From contig JAJYMP010000584.1 in assembly GCA_021786915.1 (NCBI GenBank), positions 1 to 7,808 of the forward strand: a stretch of 7,808 bases of DNA, written 5' to 3'. This DNA is from Chloroflexota bacterium (lineage in GTDB: Bacteria; Chloroflexota; Limnocylindria; Limnocylindrales; CSP1-4). Positions within the stretch are counted from its first letter, which is position 1, and each line of letters begins with the position of its first letter. Of this stretch, positions 1 through 6,471 are shown one piece after another. A program made the translations under genes and the position numbers. Under the pieces are notes generated by a model, which was not told where the DNA came from, made no database searches, and saw nothing but the letters and a program-made list of their open reading frames with translations.

Positions 1-2
1 CG

Positions 3-476
3 ATCCTGGACCATTGGCGCGAGCAATGCCTCGACTGGTGCTACGACCGAGTCGAGGATGGTCGCTTTGCGGATCAGCGCTATCTCGACGCCTGGCCAAG
101 CCATGCGGGCGTGGTCGTCCTGCAGCACCCCGGCGCCGGCCTGGCGCCGTGGAACTTCATGGGTCACCACATTCGCCTCGGCACCGATCCGCCGACCATT
201 GATGGAAGACAGCTTGTCTTTTACCACTACGAAGGCTTCAGGAGCGCCGGGCCGTACCTGTACGACCTCGGGGCCGAGCGGTACGGGCGGATGGATCGGC
301 CGGTACGCCGGTACCTCTACGGCACGTATGTCCGGGAGCTCCGCGAGGCGGAGCGACTCCTGGGGAGACAGGTCCCTGGGCTGAGATACCCACCGCTGAC
401 CGGTAGGAGCCGCCGCTCACGCCTGGGACTCCTGCGCAGGATCCTCCGAGGCAAGATCGTGATCGCGCTCCGGTAG
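3..476 (+). CDS. Glycosyltransferase-like protein, C-terminal part (5' end outside window)
   Basis: Frame 3 is open from the window edge to the TAG at 474-476, giving 157 residues with no start in view. The first 50 residues read as the end of a nucleotide-sugar transferase-like domain. They contain a W-x5-C-L-x-W-C-Y stretch (fragment residues 5-14), D24-Q25-x-Y27-L28-x2-W31-P32, and a later LAPWN (residues 47-51). From memory, the DQ-x-YL-x2-WP and APWN pair recurs in glycosyltransferase-like proteins of bacterial polysaccharide loci; this is not a database result. A second part (FYHYEGFR, then a basic Arg-rich tail) completes it. The exact family and donor sugar cannot be told from this fragment. 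It points towards the minus-strand operon, with 36 bp between the two stop codons, so it is transcribed separately from that operon. The reading frame is secure; the functional label is moderate. Confidence 0.75.
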   Translation: MLDHWREQCLDWCYDRVEDGRFADQRYLDAWPSHAGVVVLQHPGAGLAPWNFMGHHIRLGTDPPTIDGRQLVFYHYEGFRSAGPYLYDLGAERYGRMDRPVRRYLYGTYVRELREAERLLGRQVPGLRYPPLTGRSRRSRLGLLRRILRGKIVIALR

Positions 477-512
477 CGGGTGACGGTCAGTCGCTGCCAT
501 GGATGACACGCA

Positions 513-1643
513 TCAGAGCATCTGCGAGACGAACTCGACCTCACGCGCCATTCGGTCGCGCCACGTGTGATCGCGTAGTGTGCGCGCTTGACCTGCCTGA
601 GCGATCGTGCTGGCTTCCGTGGGGTGCTCGAGGTAGTAGGCGACTACCTCCGCGCATTCGTTCGGATCCGCGTAGTCGACGACCTCACGTCCGACCTCGA
701 ACAGCTGACCCAAGTTCCGCATCCGGTCGGTGACGAGGAGAGCCCCCATCCCGGTCGCCTCGTACAGGCGCAGGTTGTTGGCGTCCATGGGCGCCACATC
801 CTCCGTGCGCCCGTGGACATTGACGGTCAACCGCGAGGACGCAAGGACCCGGTACATCTCGATTCCCCAGACGGCCGGGTGGATACGTATCCGGCCTCCC
901 GGCGATACTCGGAGCATCGACTGATCTGCGGTCCAGACCTCGATCAGCTTGCGGGCGCCGATCGCCTCGATCGTTCGAGCCCTGGCACGATGCACATCGA
1001 ACAGACTGCCGACAAACGTCACCGGCACCTTGAGTTCCCGTGGACCGACGGCTTCCAAGACGCTCGGCTCGAAGGCGAGCGGGAGCCATTCCGCCTCCGC
1101 GCCTGCGCTTCGGAAACGGTCCACGAAGTTGGGTAACGACGAGACGATGAGGTCGTAACCCGCGAGCGCCCGCTCTGTCGCGAGGCGCGCCGCGATCTGC
1201 CCGACGACGCACCGACACCGGGATCGTATCTCCCGGATAAGGGCTGGCGCGAGGAGGTCCATCGAGCTGACGTGGACGACATCCGGTCTGAAGGCATCGA
1301 TCTGGCGAAGGAGTACCTCACCCATCCATCGAGAATCGGGCCGTAGCACGGGCCACGGAACGATCCCTCGGCGGAGGCGCAATTCCCATCGAGGATCAGC
1401 CGAGACCCGGTGTAGGTGCTCCCGGGCCCATGCGGCCTGGGCGGGCCAAACGTTGACGATCACGTCGACCGCTTCGTGACCGAGGTCACGAAGCGCTGCG
1501 GCCTGGAACGCCGTCTCCCCGACGAGCGATGACCGGAGGCTCGCCCGCTGCTCCTCGTAGCTCAGCTGGACCAACCCCGGGTGTCGCGCATACCAGTCGT
1601 CGATGAAGCGGGCGTAGAAGTGGTCGACGATGAGGAACCGCAT
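513..1643 (-). CDS. CgeB-like family glycosyltransferase (GT-B fold, glycosyl transferases group 1)
   Basis: This 376-residue protein starts at ATG 1643 with only a weak GAG about 6 nt upstream. It opens with a Rossmann-like strand, RFLIVDHFY (residues 2-10), then GHEAVDVIVN (55-64). The middle has RPDVVHV (119-125), VVGQIA (146-151), YDLIVSSLP (163-171) and WLPLAFEP (186-193), followed by the second-domain strand VTFVGSL (208-214). The C-terminal donor-binding region is clear: the NNLRLYEATGMGALLVTD stretch (289-306), with Asn289-Asn290 and Glu295, then LFEVGREVVDY (314-324) and AGQARTLRDHTWRDRM (350-365). This pattern is typical of CgeB-type, Glyco_trans_1_2-like enzymes, which transfer a nucleotide-activated sugar in the cytoplasm. 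Donor and acceptor are unknown. It is the last gene of the minus operon and follows a decayed relative directly upstream. Its length is normal and no key motif is missing. Confidence 0.9.
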   Translation of the reverse strand: MRFLIVDHFYARFIDDWYARHPGLVQLSYEEQRASLRSSLVGETAFQAAALRDLGHEAVDVIVNVWPAQAAWAREHLHRVSADPRWELRLRRGIVPWPVLRPDSRWMGEVLLRQIDAFRPDVVHVSSMDLLAPALIREIRSRCRCVVGQIAARLATERALAGYDLIVSSLPNFVDRFRSAGAEAEWLPLAFEPSVLEAVGPRELKVPVTFVGSLFDVHRARARTIEAIGARKLIEVWTADQSMLRVSPGGRIRIHPAVWGIEMYRVLASSRLTVNVHGRTEDVAPMDANNLRLYEATGMGALLVTDRMRNLGQLFEVGREVVDYADPNECAEVVAYYLEHPTEASTIAQAGQARTLRDHTWRDRMAREVEFVSQML

Positions 1644-1660
1644 CTGCGTCTCAAGCTACG

Positions 1661-2275
1661 GAGCAGGGGCCATCTAACGGTTCGGCTCAACGCAGCGTCC
1701 GTGCGCGAGTCAGGACCAACGAAGGCCACGCTCGAGCGCTGCCTGCAGCCGTTGATCCGGGACGTCATCGATGGGCAATTCGCCGGCGCACAATTCAGAT
1801 ACCGGGCGCTCGTTGGAGTCGACGCCGACTACTTCGAGAGCCACCTCCACGAACAGATCGCCAGCGGCAGGCCGCCGTGGCCGAGCCCAATAAGTCCCGA
1901 CCCGTTCCGGGTTGCGCCCGCCGTCCGCGCCCGCTGGTGCGGTCCTCGCTTGGACAATCACGGCGCAAGGGTAGCCGAAACGCGGCCTCGCTCGGCGACA
2001 ATCAGTCGCCGACTTCGACGACCGCCCCGCCGCACCGAACACGCATCGTTCGCACACCCGCGCCTCTTGGACCAGTTCCGAAGTTGGAGCAAGCGGTCCC
2101 AGGCGTCGTGCCCAAACCTGCTGGAGCACCGCCACTTCGAACGATGTCTGGCCAGATCGGGAGTCGTCGATTCGTGCCCGTTGTGTCGCGTACGACGCCC
2201 GCGCGAAACCGAGTTGTCGACGGTAGATCCAGTCGATGACAGCGTCGCAGTATTGGTCACGATCGGAACGCGCGT
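1661..2275 (-). pseudogene. Decayed CgeB-like glycosyltransferase, relative of the neighbouring 513-1643 gene
   Basis: No intact gene fills 1644-2277, but minus-strand pieces match the downstream glycosyltransferase. Starting at 2275 the remnant reads T-R-V-P-I-V (the expected ATG is ACG at 2275-2273). One base is missing near 2258; then DQYCDAVIDWIY and on to TSFEVAVLQQ in the next frame; one extra base near 2117; then FGHDAWD. With those two shifts repaired, residues 1-60 align without gaps to residues 1-60 of the intact protein, with about 24 identities by eye, including G23, S28-Y29, Q32-R33-A34, G42, F46 and G55-H56. A second block, LPIDDVP then VAFVG at 1729-1715, resembles the intact LPLAF...VTFVG region (residues 187-212). 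The part between is not confidently alignable, and the C-terminal half is absent. The dead start lies 2 nt after the methyltransferase stop, so this was once an operon member. The 3' limit is uncertain. No functional product is expected. Confidence 0.7.
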
Positions 2276-2277
2276 CG

Positions 2278-3072
2278 TCAAGGGCCGAGGATCACGCCCG
2301 TCAGGAGTCCCTTCTCGGCGATCCGAATCCCGTCGACCCTCACGTACGGGAGTGAGCGCCAGCGACGGGCGACTGACAACTCGCCATCCCTCAGCGCGTC
2401 GTCCAGGACGAAGAGGGCACGAGGGCTTACGAACGGGTGAGCCAGGGGCAGGGTGCCGAAACGAGCACCGGCTTCGGCCGCCGGCCCGTCCACCAGCACT
2501 AAGTCAGCCTTCCGATCGCCGAACACCTGATCGACGTCTTCCGGGAGAACGTAGCACGTGGTCGTTGAGCCTTCGATGCGCTGTCGCGCGAGCGGCGCGA
2601 CGACGACGACGACCAGTTCAGCCAACCCGGCTTCGGCGAGCAACTCCTGAGTTCGTGCGGCTTCAGCTTCATCTTGCTCGAAAGAGATGACGATCGGTCC
2701 GTCGGAGCCCGCTCCTCCATCTCGCATGGCGAGCGCCAGGACAGCCGTGCTGATCCCGCTTCCGAACTCGATCGCGAGTCGAGGGCGCTCCCGTGACACC
2801 ACGTCCTGGAGGAACCCAAGAGATCTAGGGCCCAGCGCCCACGTGCCAAGCTCACGGCCCTGAAGGTGCGATGTGAGAGGCCCGTTGACCGCCCGTTCGG
2901 CGGGAACGGGCCGGATGCGAGAGACCAGAGGGTCCTCACCGATCCCCAAGATCCTAATAGCCGCGACGACATCAAGAGGAACGGGTTTACCTCTTGACAG
3001 CAACCCCAGCCATTTCAGCAGGGCGCGGGCAGCAGCGTTTCGGACACGGCGCGGTACGGACTGGATCCTCAC
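2278..3072 (-). CDS. SAM-dependent methyltransferase (class I), coupled to Wzt
   Basis: I chose GTG 3072 as the start. It overlaps the ATPase stop as GTGA, has AGGTGG 11 nt upstream, and gives a normal 264-residue protein. Starting further upstream would add sequence that merely shadows the ATPase. After a basic helical N-terminus the class I fold begins: motif I is LAIEFGSGIST (residues 99-109), the acidic SAM-ribose strand is ISFEQDE (129-135), and the post-motif strand is DLVLVDGPA (191-199). A Methyltransf_24-like fold fits best. Sugar O-methylation or modification of a chain end is inferred from the location, because no substrate-specific motif is recognised. Translational coupling to the exporter ATPase suggests the two products are needed together, for example to cap or decorate the glycan that the transporter recognises. 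No signal peptide or membrane segment is seen, so it should act in the cytoplasm. Confidence 0.85.
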   Translation of the reverse strand: MRIQSVPRRVRNAAARALLKWLGLLSRGKPVPLDVVAAIRILGIGEDPLVSRIRPVPAERAVNGPLTSHLQGRELGTWALGPRSLGFLQDVVSRERPRLAIEFGSGISTAVLALAMRDGGAGSDGPIVISFEQDEAEAARTQELLAEAGLAELVVVVVAPLARQRIEGSTTTCYVLPEDVDQVFGDRKADLVLVDGPAAEAGARFGTLPLAHPFVSPRALFVLDDALRDGELSVARRWRSLPYVRVDGIRIAEKGLLTGVILGP

Positions 3073-4292
3073 GACTCGACCGACCACCTGTACGGAACAA
3101 GTACGTTGCCGTAGCCAGGAGGCGGCAACCTCCCGGTGCCGTAGAAGTCGCCCTCGCTGACATCGATCGTGACCGCATCGACGAGCCAGTCCGCAACCAC
3201 CCCGTTGACGGTGCAATAGACATTCATCGAGTAGCGTCCCGGTAGCAGGCTGCCTACATCGAACCGACACACAAGGGTGCCACGGACAGGAACCTCCTCG
3301 AATAGGTCGCCACTGACCTCGTTCGACAGAAAGAGCACGCCCTCGCCGCGGGTCGTGAACAACCCCAGGTTGATAGCGACGTTACGGAGGGCGGATTGCG
3401 CCTCGTAGCGCAGCCGGAGTTCGGACGCGCTTCCGGTTCGGATGCTTGCTGTGACACGCTGCACCCGCAACTTACCGGTGCCTTGGCGGTCCCGTCGATC
3501 GGTCAACTCGTCGGGCTGCTCTGCTTCGGATCCCCTCAGGTAATCCGCGACGACCTCCCGAGCCGTGCCAGCAACCACCACCACCCCTCGGTCGAGAAGG
3601 ATTCCTGATGCGCAAAGTGCCTCGACGGCCGCCATGTTGTGGCTGACGAACAGGACCGTTCGGCCTTCCCTTGAGACATTCCCCATCTTGGACAGGCACT
3701 TACGCTGGAACTCGGCATCGCCGACCGCGAGCACCTCGTCCACGATGAGGATCTCCGTCTCAAGGTGGGCGGCGACGGCGAACCCGAGGCGCACCTGCAT
3801 CCCGCTCGAGTAGCGCTTGACGGGCGTGTCCAGGAACTGCTCGATCCCCGCGAACTCGACGATCTCGTCGAACTTCCGGTTGATCTCGGCCCGTCTCATC
3901 CCGAGTACCGCGCCGCTCATGAAGAGATTCTCGCGGCCCGTCAGTTCGGGGTGGAAACCGGTGCCCACCTCGAGCAGGGAGCCGACCCGACCCCGGAGCA
4001 GGACGCTGCCGGCCGTCGGCTCGGTGATGCGGGAGAGCACCTTGAGAAGGGTCGTCTTACCGGCGCCGTTCCGCCCGATGACCCCGACGACATCGCCTTG
4101 GCGCAGCTCGAACGAGACGTCACGGAGTGCCCAGATCCACTCCGTCGTCTCGCGAGGCTTGCCCCGGATTAGATCGATCGGCGCCCGAAGGGCACCCGAG
4201 AGCGACTCGGTCAGGCGCCCGTATCGGTCACGCTGGTGAGCGATCCGATAGCGCTTCCCGAGCCCTTTGGCAGAGACGGCGACGTCACTCAT
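3069..4292 (-). CDS. wzt: Polysaccharide ABC transporter ATP-binding subunit, Wzt-type with C-terminal domain
   Basis: This 407-residue ATPase powers export of a lipid-linked glycan. Its nucleotide-binding domain holds Walker A GRNGAGKTT (residues 73-81), a Q-loop-region stretch GSLLEVGTGFHPELTGREN (104-122), signature YSSGMQVRL (161-169), Walker B ILIVDE (181-186) and the H-loop histidine His218 in FVSHN. The YSSGM signature and the GxGFHPELTGREN stretch are the usual form in O-antigen and teichoic-acid exporters, rather than the LSGGQ of general ABC importers. Residues about 262-403 form an extra beta-rich domain like the carbohydrate-binding C-terminus of E. coli O9a Wzt, which recognises the chain end; here binding is inferred. 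ATG 4292 follows the permease stop by 1 nt with no clear Shine-Dalgarno, so translation is probably coupled. The 3' end overlaps the methyltransferase start. Confidence 0.95.
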   Translation of the reverse strand: MSDVAVSAKGLGKRYRIAHQRDRYGRLTESLSGALRAPIDLIRGKPRETTEWIWALRDVSFELRQGDVVGVIGRNGAGKTTLLKVLSRITEPTAGSVLLRGRVGSLLEVGTGFHPELTGRENLFMSGAVLGMRRAEINRKFDEIVEFAGIEQFLDTPVKRYSSGMQVRLGFAVAAHLETEILIVDEVLAVGDAEFQRKCLSKMGNVSREGRTVLFVSHNMAAVEALCASGILLDRGVVVVAGTAREVVADYLRGSEAEQPDELTDRRDRQGTGKLRVQRVTASIRTGSASELRLRYEAQSALRNVAINLGLFTTRGEGVLFLSNEVSGDLFEEVPVRGTLVCRFDVGSLLPGRYSMNVYCTVNGVVADWLVDAVTIDVSEGDFYGTGRLPPPGYGNVLVPYRWSVES

Positions 4293-4293
4293 G

Positions 4294-5151
4294 TCAGATG
4301 ACGTCGGCGAAGGTGCGCTCGACCCTGCGGAAGTAGGCCAGGCCGAGCACTAGGACGATGGCGGTGACGACTCCCGAGAGAATCACGGCATTCACGGGCG
4401 GCGGAGTCCCCTGCCCCAGGAGGGCCCAGCGGAATCCCTCGACGACGCCGGACATCGGGTTTAGCTGGTAGACGCCTCGCCACTCGGGCGGAACGATCTC
4501 GACCGAGTACGCGACCGGCGAGGCGAACAGCCACAGCTGGGCGAGGAACGGGACCGCGTACCGCACGTCGCGATAGCGGACGTTCGCCGCCGACAGCCAG
4601 ATCCCCACGGCCATCGAGGTCGTTAGGGCAAGGGCCGTCAACGGGACGACCCAGAGGACGGTCAGGGTCGGCGTCACGCCGAAATAGACCATCAGGAGGC
4701 CGAGCACGGCCATCGCGATCACGAAGTCGAGCAGGTACGACCCGATCGCCGCGGCGGGCAGGAGCATGCGCGGGAAGTAGACCTTCTGGATGAGATTCGC
4801 GGCCCCGACGAGGCTGTCGGACGCCCCGATAAGGCTCTGTGAGAAGAGCGTCCACGGCACGAGGCCGGCGAACGCGAATAGGGGGTACGGCACGCCGGCC
4901 GGCCCGATCCCGCTGATCCGGCCGAGGAACAGGCTGAAGACCACCATCAGCATGAACGGCTGGATGATCGCCCAGAGCGCCCCGAAGACGGTTTGCTTGT
5001 AGCGGACCTTGACGTCGCGCCACACGAAGAAGTACAGGAGCTCGCGGTACGCCCAGAGCTCGCGCGCGTTCAAGGCTACCCATCCGCGCCGCGGCCGGAT
5101 CGCGACAATCGGTGCGGGGTCGGCGGTCGTCTGGCGCCGTCGGGCAATCAC
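4294..5151 (-). CDS. wzm: Polysaccharide ABC transporter permease, Wzm/TagG type (ABC-2 family)
   Basis: This inner-membrane permease partners the ATPase encoded 1 nt downstream. The cytoplasmic N-terminus carries the family hallmark ELLYFFVWRDVKVRYKQT (residues 37-54), which leads into the first membrane helix. Five further hydrophobic stretches follow, giving about six transmembrane segments, with the conserved QLWLFASPVAYSV and YQLNPM near the C-terminus. Both motifs are typical of Wzm and TagG. The frame stays open upstream to GTG 5283, but that start would overlap the preceding glycosyltransferase by 65 bp. GTG 5151 gives 285 residues and a normal short lead before IRPRRGW, so I prefer it, although AGGGGA lies a rather long 16 nt upstream. 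The start is therefore the weakest part of the call. Together with Wzt this forms a Wzx-independent export route for a completed chain. Confidence 0.93.
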   Translation of the reverse strand: MIARRRQTTADPAPIVAIRPRRGWVALNARELWAYRELLYFFVWRDVKVRYKQTVFGALWAIIQPFMLMVVFSLFLGRISGIGPAGVPYPLFAFAGLVPWTLFSQSLIGASDSLVGAANLIQKVYFPRMLLPAAAIGSYLLDFVIAMAVLGLLMVYFGVTPTLTVLWVVPLTALALTTSMAVGIWLSAANVRYRDVRYAVPFLAQLWLFASPVAYSVEIVPPEWRGVYQLNPMSGVVEGFRWALLGQGTPPPVNAVILSGVVTAIVLVLGLAYFRRVERTFADVI

Positions 5152-5218
5152 GGGCGGGATTGTTGCATCCCCTGGGCCGGTCCGCTCCCAGATGCCCGGG
5201 ACGGGTCGCCGGATCGCA

Positions 5219-6406
5219 TCACGGCCGAAGACGGTCGCCGCGTGATCCGTAGCGCGGACGGCGAGCAACAATCCTGTAGGCACCCGCGACGGCGTCGGTT
5301 GCGCGCGGGCCGATTGCCTTGATCAGGAAACGTCGGGATCTCGCTCGGAACAACCTGAAGGATAGGGCCTCCGGCAGGCGTGTCAGGTCGTGCATCCGCC
5401 GGGCGCGATGGAACTCCTTCGCCATCGTGACGCCCGAGGCGGGTCGATCGGAGAGGCCGCCCGCGTGCATCTCGACAGCGACGAGATCCGGGACGAACCA
5501 CGCATCATGGCTCGCCAGCTCGCGCAGCAGCAGCTCGTAGTCGCCACAGATCCGAAACCGTTCGTCGAAGACGCCGTGCCGCTGGAAGAGCGAACGATGG
5601 TGGAACGTGGCCTGGTGCGGGATCGCCATGTGGTGCCGGAAGTCACGTCTCGCGTCGTCCCACGGACGTCCAAAGGTGCCGAGGACGACGCCGCTCGCGT
5701 CGACGACGTGAACGCTCCCATAGACGACGCGGTAGGTGCCCTCCGCGCGCGCGAGGTGCCGAGCCATCCGTTCCAGAACATCCAGAGCGCGGAATCGGTC
5801 GTCGGCGCCGAGGAAGCAAATCCACCGGCCGCGCGCGTGACGGAGCGCCTTGTTCCAGGCGTGGCAGATGCCCCGGTCGGGCTCCGACTCCCAGTGGTGG
5901 ATCGAGGGTGCGTTCCGCTCGATCAGCTCCACGGTGCCGTCCGAGGAGCCACCATCGACGATGATCACCTCCCAGTCCCTGAACGTCTGATGGAAGACGC
6001 TGTCCAGGCAGCGCTGAAGCGTGCCAACCCCGTTCAGGACGGCGACGACGACCGAGATGGCCGGTCCGTCGCCGACATCCCCGGCGACCCCGGTGCCTGT
6101 CTCCGCGAACAAGGGGGTCACGAACGGCGGGTTCCTCAGGAGTGGGAAGCCGTCGAGATGGACCCAACCGACAATCTCCCCCGGACTTCCGGCCCATCTC
6201 CGGCCGACCGCGTCGGCCTGGAGGGCCTCTGGCTCGCTGACAGAGGATGAGATCGCCGAGTCATTGCGGCATAAGATGCTGACGCTATCGTCCGAGAGAC
6301 TCCAATCAATGACCAAGCGCTCAAGGCGTGGAAGTCTCGAATCGAGGACGGCTGAAATCGTTCGTTCGAGGTTTGCGACTCTGAAGGAAGGGGTGACTAC
6401 CGACAT
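5219..6406 (-). CDS. Family 2 glycosyltransferase with a degenerate N-terminal GT2 half-domain
   Basis: The C-terminal part is a complete GT-A, family 2 enzyme. Counting from ATG 6406, it has ISVVVAVLNGVGTLQRCLDS (117-136), VIIVDGGSSDGT (147-158), SEPDRGICHAWNKAL (174-188), and ADD as the metal-binding DXD (201-203) in FLGADDRF. Later come IPHQATFHHRSLF (262-274) and CGDYELLLR (287-295), with Asp289 in the acceptor-side position usual for this type. It should move a sugar from a nucleotide donor in the cytoplasm; the sugar is unknown. The first 100 residues are a second, damaged GT2 half-domain, listed separately. The frame is open across both. Three starts are possible: GTG 6454, ATG 6406 (right at the old domain start) and GTG 6121. 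GTG 6121 has GAGGAA 10 nt upstream and yields a normal single-domain enzyme. I show the 6406 version, but 6121 may be the true start. It is the first gene of the operon that leads to Wzm/Wzt. Confidence 0.85.
   Translation of the reverse strand: MSVVTPSFRVANLERTISAVLDSRLPRLERLVIDWSLSDDSVSILCRNDSAISSSVSEPEALQADAVGRRWAGSPGEIVGWVHLDGFPLLRNPPFVTPLFAETGTGVAGDVGDGPAISVVVAVLNGVGTLQRCLDSVFHQTFRDWEVIIVDGGSSDGTVELIERNAPSIHHWESEPDRGICHAWNKALRHARGRWICFLGADDRFRALDVLERMARHLARAEGTYRVVYGSVHVVDASGVVLGTFGRPWDDARRDFRHHMAIPHQATFHHRSLFQRHGVFDERFRICGDYELLLRELASHDAWFVPDLVAVEMHAGGLSDRPASGVTMAKEFHRARRMHDLTRLPEALSFRLFRARSRRFLIKAIGPRATDAVAGAYRIVARRPRYGSRGDRLRP
6119..6137 (-). promoter_or_regulatory. Candidate internal ribosome binding site and GTG start for the intact GT2
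   Basis: On the minus strand GAGGAA (6137-6132) precedes GTG (6121-6119) by 10 nt. Starting here removes the degenerate half-domain and leaves 21 residues ahead of the first beta strand, ISVVVAV, a usual lead for a GT2. The spacing is somewhat long, so this is a candidate only. Confidence 0.4.
6122..6406 (-). other. Degenerate in-frame remnant of a second GT2 domain
   Basis: This part of the open frame follows the usual start of another GT2 subfamily: SVVTPSF, LERTISAVLD, PRLERLVID, then GEIVGWV. The catalytic positions are altered. From memory of the family, IDGGSTDGS is expected and IDWSLSDDS is found; SEPDRGQADAINKG is expected and SEPEALQADAVGRR is found; the N-S-DD site reads VHLDG, so the DXD is gone. 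Only the first half of the fold is present, and the intact GT2 begins about 20 residues later. Codon third positions look clearly less G/C-rich than in the neighbouring genes, which fits drift. It is either a truncated pseudogene that happens to stay in frame or a retained non-catalytic domain. Confidence 0.65.
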
Positions 6407-6471
6407 GGTGGTCCATCGCTCGGCGTCTGCTTCCGTGGAGTACGGCTCAGGCACGGGGCAAGCATAGCCTC

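Noticed and set aside
472..498. A possible stem (472-478 with 492-498, one U-G pair) between the convergent stops.
   Set aside because: The stem is 7 bp with a 13-nt loop and no T-run, and on the minus strand it has a mismatch. This is too weak to call a terminator.
1581..2690. A 369-codon open frame on the plus strand crossing the gap between the methyltransferase and the glycosyltransferase.
   Set aside because: It runs antisense to two real genes and the dead gene, and has no recognisable domain or ribosome binding site. Its downstream part is Arg/Pro/Ser-rich shadow sequence. GC-rich DNA often keeps such frames open.
3786..3812. ATPase signature YSSGM instead of LSGGQ, considered as a possible defect.
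   Set aside because: This form is normal in Wzt/TagH-type exporters, and Walker A, Walker B and the H-loop are all intact.
4289..5083. A second minus-strand open frame overlapping the Wzm permease.
   Set aside because: Its translation is Arg/Pro-rich and lacks hydrophobic spans, while the overlapping frame is an unmistakable Wzm.
5152..5283. An upstream extension of the permease frame to GTG 5283.
   Set aside because: It would overlap the preceding gene by 65 bp and add 44 residues that do not look like a Wzm N-terminus.
5390..6250. A 286-codon plus-strand open frame within the minus-strand GT2.
   Set aside because: It is entirely antisense to a gene with clear GT2 motifs and shows no protein family features.
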